15,295 bases of DNA, taken from NCBI GenBank assembly GCA_002409405.1, contig DHNG01000014.1, positions 71,891 through 87,185 on the forward strand, given 5' to 3'. Positions 7,421 to 14,927 of this stretch are shown in pieces. The stretch's first letter is position 1; each line of letters starts with the position of its first letter. The DNA is from Flavobacteriales bacterium UBA5422 (GTDB lineage Bacteria > Bacteroidota > Bacteroidia > Flavobacteriales_D > Crocinitomicaceae). A program made the position numbers and the translations under genes. Below the pieces are notes generated by a model that ran no database searches, was not told the DNA's origin, and was given only the letters and a program-made list of their open reading frames with translations.

Positions 7421-8029
7421 ATGAAAAACAGTTTTTTAGTACTGCTTGTCACCTTTTGCTCGTATCACATGTATGCGCAGGATCACCGTTTCCAGAACCG
7501 CATTCATACGCAGTTTGAACTGCATGTTGACTCTATAGATCGTACCATTGCGGTGCACAAACAATCCACAGATACTTTTCATGTGCTTCACCACACGATT
7601 AAAAATACTTCAGCAGACACCCTTACGTATGTAACCAATTCCTGTTTTTATTACAATCATTTTACGATGGAAATCAATGGAGTACAGTTTGAAGTCAATG
7701 AGAATGGGGGCTGTCTGTTTAATGAGCAGCAGCCACATATAGTAGCTCCCGGAGAATCAGTTCGTATATCCGAATGGATTACCTCCGCAGAATTGAATAA
7801 ACTGAATAGCGGGGAATGGGACGGAAAAGTGATCATTCCCTTAGTACAGGATAATGAACGGACCTACCGAGTGGACGGAAGGTATTTAACCCGACAGGAA
7901 GGTAAAAATGATGCTGTCGGGCGGGAAGAATACCTCATCTTCACCGGGCGGATAAAAGTAGTTGAAATCGATCATACGTATCCCAAAGGAAAAAAGAAAG
8001 GCAAATACAAACCCAACAAGAAGGCATGA
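7421..8029 (+). CDS. Exported protein of unknown function, Lys-rich tail
   Basis: A 202-residue protein that I cannot place in a named family. Residues 1-20 form a signal peptide (hydrophobic core FLVLLVTF, ending HMYAQ). The middle (about 55-180) is rich in alternating hydrophobic and polar residues (HTIKNTSADTL, VAPGESVRISEW, EYLIFTGRIKVVEID), which suggests an Ig-like or other beta-sandwich fold. Two cysteines, C75 and C98, could form a disulfide outside the cytoplasm. The last 14 residues are strongly basic (KGKKKGKYKPNKKA). The ATG at 7421 is used because an upstream in-frame ATG at 7373 would bury the signal peptide. It overlaps the next gene by four bases (ATGA at 8026-8029), a sign of translational coupling to a GNAT acetyltransferase. 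Confidence 0.75.
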   Translation: MKNSFLVLLVTFCSYHMYAQDHRFQNRIHTQFELHVDSIDRTIAVHKQSTDTFHVLHHTIKNTSADTLTYVTNSCFYYNHFTMEINGVQFEVNENGGCLFNEQQPHIVAPGESVRISEWITSAELNKLNSGEWDGKVIIPLVQDNERTYRVDGRYLTRQEGKNDAVGREEYLIFTGRIKVVEIDHTYPKGKKKGKYKPNKKA

Positions 8030-8496
8030 ATATCCAACAGACAAAACAACTGACAGCCCGGCAATTTCAAGAGATTCATCAACTGTGGAATAAAGAATAC
8101 CCGGTAACATTGAAAGACCGGTTCGGATTGTTGCTGGACGGAGTGGAAAACTACACACATTACCTCATCGAAGATGAGCACAATCACATCATCGCGTGGG
8201 CAGTTGACTTTGAAAAAGACAAGGAAATCCGGTTTTCGATCATTGTTGATTCAAAACAACAGGGAAAAGGGTTGGGACAACTGCTGATCAAACATCTGAA
8301 AGCAGCATTAAATGAATTTTACGGCTGGGTAATTGACCACAATAACGACTTGAAAGCAAACGGTGAGTATTATCAATCACCACTTTCATTTTACGAGAAA
8401 CAAGGATTTGAAGTGCTCCACGATGTCCGTGTTGATACAGAGATGTTGAAAGCTGTGAAAATTAAATGGGTAAAACACCCGGTTTCAAATCAGTAA
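8026..8496 (+). CDS. GNAT-family N-acetyltransferase
   Basis: A 156-residue GNAT protein. The acetyl-CoA-binding motif A is seen at about 71-90: strand SIIVDSK, then Q79-G-K-G-L-G84 (the Q/R-x-x-G-x-G/A loop) and the helix QLLIKHLKAAL. A later LSFYEKQGFEVLHDV segment (about 123-138) is the usual C-terminal GNAT strand, with the YEKQGF signature. It transfers an acetyl group from acetyl-CoA to an amine; the acceptor (protein, amino acid, amino sugar or drug) is not evident. Its start overlaps the end of the exported protein before it by four bases, and its 3' end overlaps the predicted start of the WG-repeat gene by 31 bases, so it sits in the middle of an operon. Confidence 0.85.
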   Translation: MNIQQTKQLTARQFQEIHQLWNKEYPVTLKDRFGLLLDGVENYTHYLIEDEHNHIIAWAVDFEKDKEIRFSIIVDSKQQGKGLGQLLIKHLKAALNEFYGWVIDHNNDLKANGEYYQSPLSFYEKQGFEVLHDVRVDTEMLKAVKIKWVKHPVSNQ

Positions 8497-9794
8497 TACA
8501 TCGATTCGTGAGTACCACACCTTATAATTTACTTCCGCAACGTATAAAAATACTGTATCGGGTCATTTACAGTGAACTCGTTACAGATGACCTGATCATT
8601 TTCAAGAACATGTCCGGTCAATGGGGCGTGCTGAAAAAAGAACAAAAATGGGGATTCAATACCTGGTATAGCTGTATTGTCAAACCGCGTTACCATTCAG
8701 TCGGGTACAACAAACAACTCGAGATGATAGAAGCTGTAGAAATAGTGAACAATGAATGGGACAGTAGCACCACTATTTTTTATTACTTCAACACTTCCGG
8801 CAAACTCCTTCGCCAGTTGGAAAAAGGAACTTCTGCCAACATCGATCAGCATGGAAATATCATTCGAAAGAAAAATGGTCTGTACGGTCTGTTTGATACG
8901 AATTTTAATGTATTGATTGAACCTCAGTATGAGCGACTCAGAGGTATTGATGACACCTATTTTATAGCTTACAAAAACCAACGATACGGCATTATTGCCG
9001 TCACGAACAAGCTGCTGTTGGAATTTGCATACACTGAGATTTTTGACAAAACCATCAATAACCGGGTGATCGTCGTAAAAAACTCGGCTTATTTTTCATT
9101 TGACCTGATCAATCAAACACTGGAATCCTTACCCTTTGATCACGTTTTAAGACCTACAAGCAATACATATGGCGCTCCGACTCGTAACAGTTTATCGCTC
9201 TTTAAAGCAATTTCCGATTGTACAAGTGAAGAAGAAACGGAAGAGGAAGACATGGCAAAATACAGTGGAAAATGGGGAATCATAGCAGCAGATGGAAGTA
9301 TAAAAATTCCCCTGGAATATGACTACATTGATTTTTTGCGCAATCCCCGATTCTTTAAAGTATGTAAAGGGAACCTGGTTATCAATGACTGGGAAGATGT
9401 GGAAAGTGATTACCGGTTAAACGTCAGTGGTGATGCAAAATGGGGAATCGTTGATGCGGAGAATAACATCATCGTACCGCTTGAATACGATTGGATCGAT
9501 GAAGTTGAATCTACGATTTGGGTGGTTTACAAAGGTGGTCAGGTGTACTACAATGACGATTATCAGGAAGACTATTGGACCATTAAAGGAGGTAAATTGG
9601 GTGTTTACAACGGACAACAACTGATTACACCTGTTGAATATGCTTCCATTGACAAAAATTGGTTCCGGGTAAAAGATTATATTTTTGTCCGAAAGGAAGA
9701 TCAACCCGAAGAATATGATGTGTACACCTTCGACGGGCAAAAATTGGAAACAAACAAACCCAATCCACGTAATCATATGTATTATGGTGGATAA
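8466..9794 (+). CDS. WG-repeat protein, no signal peptide
   Basis: A 442-residue protein built from WG (tryptophan-glycine) repeats, each roughly 'G-x-W/Y-G-hydrophobic...G...I-x-P-x-x-Y-D'. I count about six: 52-80 (GQWGVLKKEQ), 138-162 (GLYGLFDT), 172-196 (QRYGIIAV), 268-292 (GKWGIIAADGSIKIPLEYDY), 324-348 (AKWGIVDAENNIIVPLEYDW) and 376-398 (GKLGVYNG). A strongly acidic linker (SEEETEEED, about 254-262) splits the array. Such repeats give beta-propeller-like or stacked-sheet scaffolds; no catalytic motif is present. The N-terminus lacks a signal peptide, so it is probably cytoplasmic. The ATG at 8466 overlaps the GNAT gene by 31 bases; a GTG at 8508, 12 bases after the GNAT stop, would avoid this. 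Which start is used is open. Confidence 0.84.
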   Translation: MGKTPGFKSVIHRFVSTTPYNLLPQRIKILYRVIYSELVTDDLIIFKNMSGQWGVLKKEQKWGFNTWYSCIVKPRYHSVGYNKQLEMIEAVEIVNNEWDSSTTIFYYFNTSGKLLRQLEKGTSANIDQHGNIIRKKNGLYGLFDTNFNVLIEPQYERLRGIDDTYFIAYKNQRYGIIAVTNKLLLEFAYTEIFDKTINNRVIVVKNSAYFSFDLINQTLESLPFDHVLRPTSNTYGAPTRNSLSLFKAISDCTSEEETEEEDMAKYSGKWGIIAADGSIKIPLEYDYIDFLRNPRFFKVCKGNLVINDWEDVESDYRLNVSGDAKWGIVDAENNIIVPLEYDWIDEVESTIWVVYKGGQVYYNDDYQEDYWTIKGGKLGVYNGQQLITPVEYASIDKNWFRVKDYIFVRKEDQPEEYDVYTFDGQKLETNKPNPRNHMYYGG

Positions 9795-9840
9795 TAATGC
9801 TACATATACATGCACTAATTTCAATCCATTTAGAATTCGA

Positions 9841-10473
9841 ATGAACTATCTGTCCATCATTATTGCCCTATACCTGTGTTTTTGCAATCAGAAAGCAATC
9901 GCTGCAACTAATTGCATCAATGAATGCCATCCGACAAGTGGATATTTCATTGAAAACAATACAGATGATACGCTGAAAAAACGCATCAATGAAGCAATGC
10001 TCGTTGAAGACATTCTGTTTAACGGGAAACTCAAACGCTTTTTTACCCTGAGTGATTTTGAACGGGTCTTCGGGAAAGCCGACAGTACTAAATTGATGTT
10101 GGAAGAAGAACCTTGTTCTTACATTTTTGATAATCCGGACGGAAGTAAAGACGAAACCGATCGGTATTTCTACAAAGACGGTTCCCGGTTTGAGAACAGC
10201 GGAAACAAGATGGCCGTAGATGAATTCCGGTTTGTGAAAAAAAATTTCATTACTTACAAAGGAACTGTCATTAATGCTGCATCAACCATTGAAGACATTG
10301 AGCAACTCTTTCCCAACGCAGTAAAAAACATCGGAACATTTGATATTTACGGAGAAGGGAAACTGCAGGTCATTCAATTACGGGAAGACGAAGAAGGCAT
10401 TTCTGACGGACACATCAACCTGTTTTTTAAGAACAATAAGGTATATTATATCCATTGGTGGTTTCCGTGTTGA
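9841..10473 (+). CDS. Exported protein of unknown function (SnoaL/NTF2-like not seen)
   Basis: A 210-residue protein with a signal peptide at about 1-21 (hydrophobic YLSIIIALYLCF, ending NQKAIAA) and no family I recognise. The mature part has a charged alpha-helical start (NTDDTLKKRINEAMLVEDI), a 'LSDFERVFGKAD' segment resembling the loop-helix that opens many small envelope-protein domains, and an end with YYIHWWFPC. Cysteines after the signal peptide (NCINECH) and near 112 and the C-terminus could pair outside the cytoplasm. The ATG at 9841 was chosen because the frame before it, open back to 9685, overlaps the WG gene and does not look like protein. It is 46 bases after the WG gene and 14 bases before the second GNAT start, so it belongs to the same run. 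Confidence 0.68.
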   Translation: MNYLSIIIALYLCFCNQKAIAATNCINECHPTSGYFIENNTDDTLKKRINEAMLVEDILFNGKLKRFFTLSDFERVFGKADSTKLMLEEEPCSYIFDNPDGSKDETDRYFYKDGSRFENSGNKMAVDEFRFVKKNFITYKGTVINAASTIEDIEQLFPNAVKNIGTFDIYGEGKLQVIQLREDEEGISDGHINLFFKNNKVYYIHWWFPC

Positions 10474-10487
10474 TTCCGGTTATTAAA

Positions 10488-11030
10488 ATGAGAACAAAGC
10501 ATCACATACTGGAAACAAATCGATTGCTGTTGAGAGAGCTAACTCCGAACGATGCGGAAAGTTTTTACCTGTTAAACAACAATCCCAATGTAATAAAATA
10601 CACCGGGAATAAAGCATTTGAATCAATAGCAGAAGCACGGTCGTTTCTTGAAAATTATCCGGACTATGCTCTAAATGGCTATGGAAGATGGGCCGTCATT
10701 CATAAATCCACCGGCAAATTTATTGGTTGGTGCGGACTAAAATACGATGCCGTGAAGAACGAAACAGATATCGGATTCCGTTTTTTTGAGGAAGAATGGA
10801 ACAACGGATATGCAACCGAAAGTGCGTGTGTCTGTATACGGTATGGATTTGAAAAATTAGCATTGACACAGATTATCGGACGAGCTATGAAAGAAAACAG
10901 CAACTCCGTCAAGGTGCTTGAAAAAGTAGGGATGATTTATAAAGAAACCTTTGATTTTGAAGGACAAGAAGGCGTAATTTATGAACTCACAAAACAGGAT
11001 TTCGAACAAAAAAGTGAAAATTGTAAGTAA
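10488..11030 (+). CDS. GNAT N-acetyltransferase, RimJ/RimL-like
   Basis: A 180-residue GNAT of the RimJ/RimL type. It opens with LETNRLLLRELTPND (8-22), typical of this branch. The acetyl-CoA region is near WNNGYATESA (104-113), where the Q/RxxG loop of other GNATs is replaced by the N-x-G-x-A form common in RimJ/RimL proteins. It ends with the strand-loop NSVKVLEKVGMIYKETF (about 139-155). Named relatives acetylate N-termini of ribosomal proteins or small amines; the acceptor here is unknown. The ATG at 10488 is 14 bases after the previous stop; an upstream ATG at 10455 would overlap that gene. It is the last gene of the run before the 104-base gap at 11031-11134. Confidence 0.86.
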   Translation: MRTKHHILETNRLLLRELTPNDAESFYLLNNNPNVIKYTGNKAFESIAEARSFLENYPDYALNGYGRWAVIHKSTGKFIGWCGLKYDAVKNETDIGFRFFEEEWNNGYATESACVCIRYGFEKLALTQIIGRAMKENSNSVKVLEKVGMIYKETFDFEGQEGVIYELTKQDFEQKSENCK

Positions 11031-11080
11031 TAACCTGCTGTAAACATCAACAGATAGAATAAAAATCCATTCAATTCGTC

Positions 11081-11088
11081 TATTTTTG
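11081..11088 (+). promoter_or_regulatory. Putative promoter -7 element (TATTTTTG)
   Basis: Exact TAnnTTTG match 46 bases before the YD-repeat gene ATG at 11135, in the only gap between the two right-hand gene groups. No clear -33 TTG at standard spacing. It marks a likely new transcription unit. Confidence 0.42.
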
Positions 11089-11134
11089 TAAACCAGGTAT
11101 ATCGTTAGTGGTATATACATCATATAAATCTGTT

Positions 11135-12100
11135 ATGAAGCACATAATCGCATGTTTGCTGATCGGTATTTCCGGTCTTGCACATGCACAAAACATCAGT
11201 ATACAAACAGCAAAAAAGCAGAGTCTTACCGGACTTGTTAAATCTGTTTCGGAAAAATCAGTGATGCTTCCGGAAGAAGGTGAACCGTATGAACTTCTGC
11301 GCAATTACACGGAATACAACAAAGAAGGAAATCAGATAGTGCATAAATCCATCACAAACGTATATGAACAGACATTTTCCCTGACCTCAACAGCCTATAC
11401 TGAAACACAACAGTTACTCGAAGTTAACATGTATACAGACTCCATATTAATTGAAAAAAGACAGTATGAATACGATGCTGAAAACCGTGTAACAAAAGAA
11501 TCTATGTATAAAGGGAACGGTTATTTATTTCAAAAATCAGTTTTTTCCTACGACGCTTCCGGAAACCTGTCTGAAATGCAGTTGTGGAGTTCCGATACCT
11601 ATTTTGTACTGAAACAAGTGTATGAATATGATAAAAGCGGAAACCGACTGAGTTTAAAAAATTATACCAATGAGCAGTTACTCTCCTACGAATACATCTA
11701 TGAGTACGACAGCAAGAACAACAAAACAAAAATGGTGTATCAAAAATTAAAGTCACCTGTGATTCAGACAACGAACTATACATACAACGGGAAAAACGAA
11801 TTGATCAAATTTGAACGCTACGATAATGATAAACTAGTACATACTGTAGCATATACATACAATCAGGACGGCCTTCTCACAGAGTCAATCAACCGGGGAG
11901 TTTCCTCGCAGTTTAAAACTGTTGCCCGTTTTGATGAAAAGGGTTCACCTGTCGAAACCATTGAATACAAAAATGACGAATTGACCGTCCGGCAAGTGAA
12001 TTCGTACGAATACGATGCCCAAGGTAACTGGACCAAACGATCCAATTCATACAACGGAGAATCGCCCAGTATAACCGTGCGGGAAATTGTGTATTATTGA
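11135..12100 (+). CDS. Exported YD-repeat protein
   Basis: A 321-residue protein with a signal peptide (1-19, ending LAHAQ) and about nine YD-type repeats of the form Y-x-Y-D/N-x-x-G-N. Their cores begin at about 58, 111, 137, 163, 189, 215, 240, 264 and 291; from 111 to 215 the period is exactly 26 residues, then 25, 24 and 27. Examples are YEYDAENRV, FSYDASGNL, YEYDKSGNRL and the last, YEYDAQGNWTKR. This is the strand-turn-strand unit of Rhs/teneurin shells, but at this size it cannot make a full toxin cage, and no C-terminal toxin domain is seen. It is more likely a surface or periplasmic beta-solenoid. The ATG at 11135 begins a clear signal peptide. An AraC-type regulator follows 22 bases later. 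Confidence 0.83.
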   Translation: MKHIIACLLIGISGLAHAQNISIQTAKKQSLTGLVKSVSEKSVMLPEEGEPYELLRNYTEYNKEGNQIVHKSITNVYEQTFSLTSTAYTETQQLLEVNMYTDSILIEKRQYEYDAENRVTKESMYKGNGYLFQKSVFSYDASGNLSEMQLWSSDTYFVLKQVYEYDKSGNRLSLKNYTNEQLLSYEYIYEYDSKNNKTKMVYQKLKSPVIQTTNYTYNGKNELIKFERYDNDKLVHTVAYTYNQDGLLTESINRGVSSQFKTVARFDEKGSPVETIEYKNDELTVRQVNSYEYDAQGNWTKRSNSYNGESPSITVREIVYY

Positions 12101-12122
12101 TCAACGTTCTTAAATTCTCCGC

Positions 12123-12959
12123 ATGCAATCCGTTATTATCAAACCTCGAAATGAACAACTGAAACATTACATTCAGTATTTCCTGTTTTTCCGAAAAACG
12201 GACAGTAATTTTTTAACCTATACCACATTTCCCAACAATAACCTATGTCTTGCTATTTATAAAGAGAATCTAATTGACTATTCCAATCAGCAGACGATTA
12301 ATCAATGTACCATCACAGAAAGGCGAGGAAAATTCACCAGCAAATTGTACGGATTTCACAAAATACCGTTTCATGTAGATATTCATTCACCACTTGATCA
12401 GGTTTGCATCATTTTTTATCCCTCGGCTCTGAGAGTATTCACCGGAGAATCGTATGACAATCTAATGCAATCCGATCATGTACAGGATCTATTTCCATCC
12501 GCAGATACAAACGCGTTGGAACAGTTATTTGAAGAAAAGGATTTTTCAAAACGGGCAAATCAACTGGAACAGTTGCTTTTACGTCATCTAAACATCGAAT
12601 TGCCACACAAACTGAAAGAAGCACTTTATACGATTTCAACAAGTAACGATCAGTACCTTACTGTCGAAACACTGGCAAAACAACTAAAGATCAGTACCCC
12701 GTCCCTGTTTCGTTTATTCAAACAGCAGTTGGGACAAAATCCTAAATCCTACCTCAAAACGATCCGGTTCAGAACTGTTTTGAATGAAGTACTCAACAAA
12801 CAAACCACACTGACAGACATTGCACATCTGAATCAATTTTACGATCAGGCACATTTTATCAATGATTTTAAAACGTTTTCCGGTTACTCTCCCAATCAGT
12901 TAATCCATAAAATCTCTGTGCAGCAGACAGATTTAACCTGGATTTACAACAAAAAATAA
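12123..12959 (+). CDS. AraC-family transcriptional regulator (linked to the YD-repeat gene)
   Basis: A 278-residue regulator. The N-terminal part (about 1-150) looks like the unnamed sensing domain common in Bacteroidota AraC proteins that opens with 'KPRNEQLKHYIQYF' and includes GFHKIPFHVDIHSP and VCIIFYPSALRVFTG. The C-terminal part holds two helix-turn-helix units: about 180-204 (LAKQLKISTPSLFRLFKQQLG) indicated by its residues L184, S191, F196 and F199, and about 229-258, with FYDQAHFINDFKTFSGYSPNQL, which closes the AraC signature. It sits 22 bases after the YD-repeat gene with no promoter-like box between, so it is probably co-transcribed. Its effector and sites are unknown. It belongs to a different N-terminal subgroup from the regulator at 6349. 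Confidence 0.9.
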   Translation: MQSVIIKPRNEQLKHYIQYFLFFRKTDSNFLTYTTFPNNNLCLAIYKENLIDYSNQQTINQCTITERRGKFTSKLYGFHKIPFHVDIHSPLDQVCIIFYPSALRVFTGESYDNLMQSDHVQDLFPSADTNALEQLFEEKDFSKRANQLEQLLLRHLNIELPHKLKEALYTISTSNDQYLTVETLAKQLKISTPSLFRLFKQQLGQNPKSYLKTIRFRTVLNEVLNKQTTLTDIAHLNQFYDQAHFINDFKTFSGYSPNQLIHKISVQQTDLTWIYNKK

Positions 12960-12999
12960 GTGTGAACGATTTTTACAATTTTTAGCCGGTAGGATCCCT

Positions 13000-13007
13000 T
13001 TTCTTTG
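13000..13007 (+). promoter_or_regulatory. Weak putative -7 element (TTTCTTTG)
   Basis: One mismatch to TAnnTTTG, 18 bases before the ATG of the S41 lipoprotein gene. The 66-base gap 12960-13025 holds nothing else notable. Confidence 0.25.
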
Positions 13008-13025
13008 CATCAAAAAGTATCTAAC

Positions 13026-14624
13026 ATGAAATTGTTTCTTCCGATTATTACAATGAGTTTGGTGCTCGTTGCCTGCGCCACATCAAAACAACAACTTACT
13101 TCCGCAAGGGAATCATTACCTGTCTTGTCCTATCAGCAAATGCTCGAAGATCATGACACACTGGTTTCATACATCCGGCAAACAAGTCCGATTATCTATT
13201 ACAACAAAGAAGTAAGGGGAATTGATTTTGAACTACACGCAAAAAAACTACGTAGCCAAATTGACCGAACAACGACAACTGCAACATTTCTTCAGATCGT
13301 TGAAAAAACGCTCAATGCAGCACAAGACGGACATACAAGTCGACTGGGGAGCTGGCAGCTGGATATCATGAAAAAATACTGGCTTCCGGCAGGAATTAGC
13401 TTTGTGAGGGGAATCGATAGTGCATCAACAGAAAATGCGTATACCTATGCCGCTTATTTGCGAAAAGAAATTTATACAAAACTGGATCTGAATCTGGTTT
13501 ATACATCCGGAGCGTATTACAATGTATTACCGTTTTCTTATAAAGGAAAAAACTATCCGGCATCTATGGAACTCATCAGCTGCAATGGTATTGCAATCCA
13601 CGACTATGTCAGCTCACTTACTGAGTTGGTTTCTCCTTTACGCTGGGACCGGACAAATAACAGGGTATATGAAGAGGGGTTTTACTCACATATTGATAAC
13701 TATAAAAATGATGAAATCAAATTCGTGTTCCGTGATCGGGATCAACAAGAGCATCAGCTGCATATTGCAACAAATGACACCATTACATTTTTACAGGAAA
13801 AGACCAGAACGTATGGTTACAATAGTGACACAGATACGATCATTACACATTATTTTGAACCACAAGGAATTTTCTACGCCCGAATACCAATGATGGTAGA
13901 AGAATTCGGAGATTCAGTCAAACAACGGTTAGAAGCTGTTAGTCGCGGGAATACAATAAAGGCAGTTGTTGTAGACATTCGTGGAAATGGTGGCGGAAGT
14001 GATAATACGTATGGTCAATTTTTAAAGAGCATTGTTCAGGATACATTAACACTGGATATTGTGATCGGAAGAAATTTCAGTCCGTACAATCAGCAGTATT
14101 TTAACATTAACCGTGATTCAGTAGAAAACAGGGAAGCCAATACCTTCACAGTGAATGTTCCCACGTTACACGAACCTGAAATGTACTACATACAGCAATC
14201 GTATGATTTTGTTGTTCCGGACAGCAATGCACTCCCCTTTCAAGGTAAAATCTACATATTGCAAGACCGGTATATCTATTCCTCAGCAAGCAATTTATCA
14301 ACCCTGGCAAAAAACAGTGACCAGTTGATCAGCATTGGGCAAACACCTGATTTATTGGGAGGTTTTCAAACAAATCCCGTCGTGATGATGCTACCTCACA
14401 GCAAAGTTATTTTCAGAGTCGAGCCTCAAATTGACCTTACCAACATCACAACTGTAAGCGACATTTTTCAAAACAATGTTGAATATCCTGTTCCCTACTC
14501 CATCGAAGATGTGTACACCCGTTCCACGACTACAGAAGACATTTATGGAAAAGACTTTCTGTTCAACCGGGATCCGATGTTTAAAAAAGTCATGGAACTC
14601 GAACAGTTGAAAAGAGGGAAATGA
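13026..14624 (+). CDS. S41-family peptidase-like lipoprotein
   Basis: A 532-residue lipoprotein of the C-terminal-processing / tricorn-like S41 group. Its N-terminus is a lipoprotein signal with lipobox LVAC and lipidated Cys17. The family landmarks are AQDGHTS (99-105), corresponding to the 'L-x-DGH' loop before the core, the strand-turn DIRGNGGGSDNTYG (317-330), and YIYSSASNLS (416-425), where Ser419 or Ser420 takes the position of the catalytic serine. A later lysine or tyrosine partner was not identified with certainty, so activity is inferred. No PDZ domain is clear in the 130-250 region. It is likely attached to the outer membrane or periplasmic face. The ATG at 13026 was chosen because it starts the lipoprotein signal; an in-frame TTG at 13005 lies in the likely promoter. 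Confidence 0.85.
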   Translation: MKLFLPIITMSLVLVACATSKQQLTSARESLPVLSYQQMLEDHDTLVSYIRQTSPIIYYNKEVRGIDFELHAKKLRSQIDRTTTTATFLQIVEKTLNAAQDGHTSRLGSWQLDIMKKYWLPAGISFVRGIDSASTENAYTYAAYLRKEIYTKLDLNLVYTSGAYYNVLPFSYKGKNYPASMELISCNGIAIHDYVSSLTELVSPLRWDRTNNRVYEEGFYSHIDNYKNDEIKFVFRDRDQQEHQLHIATNDTITFLQEKTRTYGYNSDTDTIITHYFEPQGIFYARIPMMVEEFGDSVKQRLEAVSRGNTIKAVVVDIRGNGGGSDNTYGQFLKSIVQDTLTLDIVIGRNFSPYNQQYFNINRDSVENREANTFTVNVPTLHEPEMYYIQQSYDFVVPDSNALPFQGKIYILQDRYIYSSASNLSTLAKNSDQLISIGQTPDLLGGFQTNPVVMMLPHSKVIFRVEPQIDLTNITTVSDIFQNNVEYPVPYSIEDVYTRSTTTEDIYGKDFLFNRDPMFKKVMELEQLKRGK

Positions 14625-14653
14625 GGTAATATGTTCGCAATTTTTGATTACCT
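14624..14653. repeat. Inverted repeat after the S41 gene
   Basis: Arms AGGTAAT (14624-14630) and ATTACCT (14647-14653) around a 16-base loop, starting on the last base of the S41 stop codon. There is no T tract, so a terminator is uncertain. The right arm overlaps a TAnnTTTG-like box (TACCTTCG, 14649-14656, one mismatch) that could serve the small membrane-protein gene at 14690. Confidence 0.35.
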
Positions 14654-14689
14654 TCGTCAGTATACACATCATCATTCATCCAGAATATT

Positions 14690-14884
14690 ATGAAAAAATT
14701 TCATCCGTTTTTTAGTATTGGAACCATCGGAATGGTTGTCGCTGCTTGTTTGCATATCTTTTTGGCATTGGGACTGTCATTAACAGGTGTCCATATGTCG
14801 TTTATGGTTCTTTACACACTGTTTTCAGGATTCCTGATGATGGGGGTTGCACTGACACTAAAAGCACAGAAAGAAGCGAACTAA
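14690..14884 (+). CDS. Small two-helix membrane protein of unknown function
   Basis: A 64-residue protein with two hydrophobic helices, about residues 8-30 (IGTIGMVVAACLHIFLALGL) and 36-56 (MSFMVLYTLFSGFLMMGVAL), a short hinge at LTGVH and a basic, charged end (KAQKEAN). No cleavable signal is needed: helix 1 starts after a short basic MKKFHPF. It is an inner-membrane protein; I do not recognise a named family. It is 65 bases after the S41 gene and converges on the minus-strand gene at the right edge, with 43 bases between the stops. Length and composition argue for a real gene: a clean ATG, an A/T-rich leader and unbroken hydrophobicity. Role unknown. Confidence 0.65.
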   Translation: MKKFHPFFSIGTIGMVVAACLHIFLALGLSLTGVHMSFMVLYTLFSGFLMMGVALTLKAQKEAN

Positions 14885-14927
14885 TTTGCTTTACTGTTTG
14901 GGTTCCTTCGATTGGAAATAACCTCAA

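Noticed and set aside
9685..9840. Upstream extension of the exported protein starting at 9841
   Set aside because: It overlaps the WG-repeat gene and would place a signal peptide in the middle of the protein.
11135..12100. Rhs-type polymorphic toxin
   Set aside because: Only about nine YD units, no RHS core closing motif, no variable C-terminal toxin and no immunity-like gene behind it; the next gene is an AraC regulator.
14890..14925. Possible bidirectional terminator between the converging genes (GGTTCC ... GGAA-ATA-ACC)
   Set aside because: The stem needs a bulge of several bases and has no run of T on either side.
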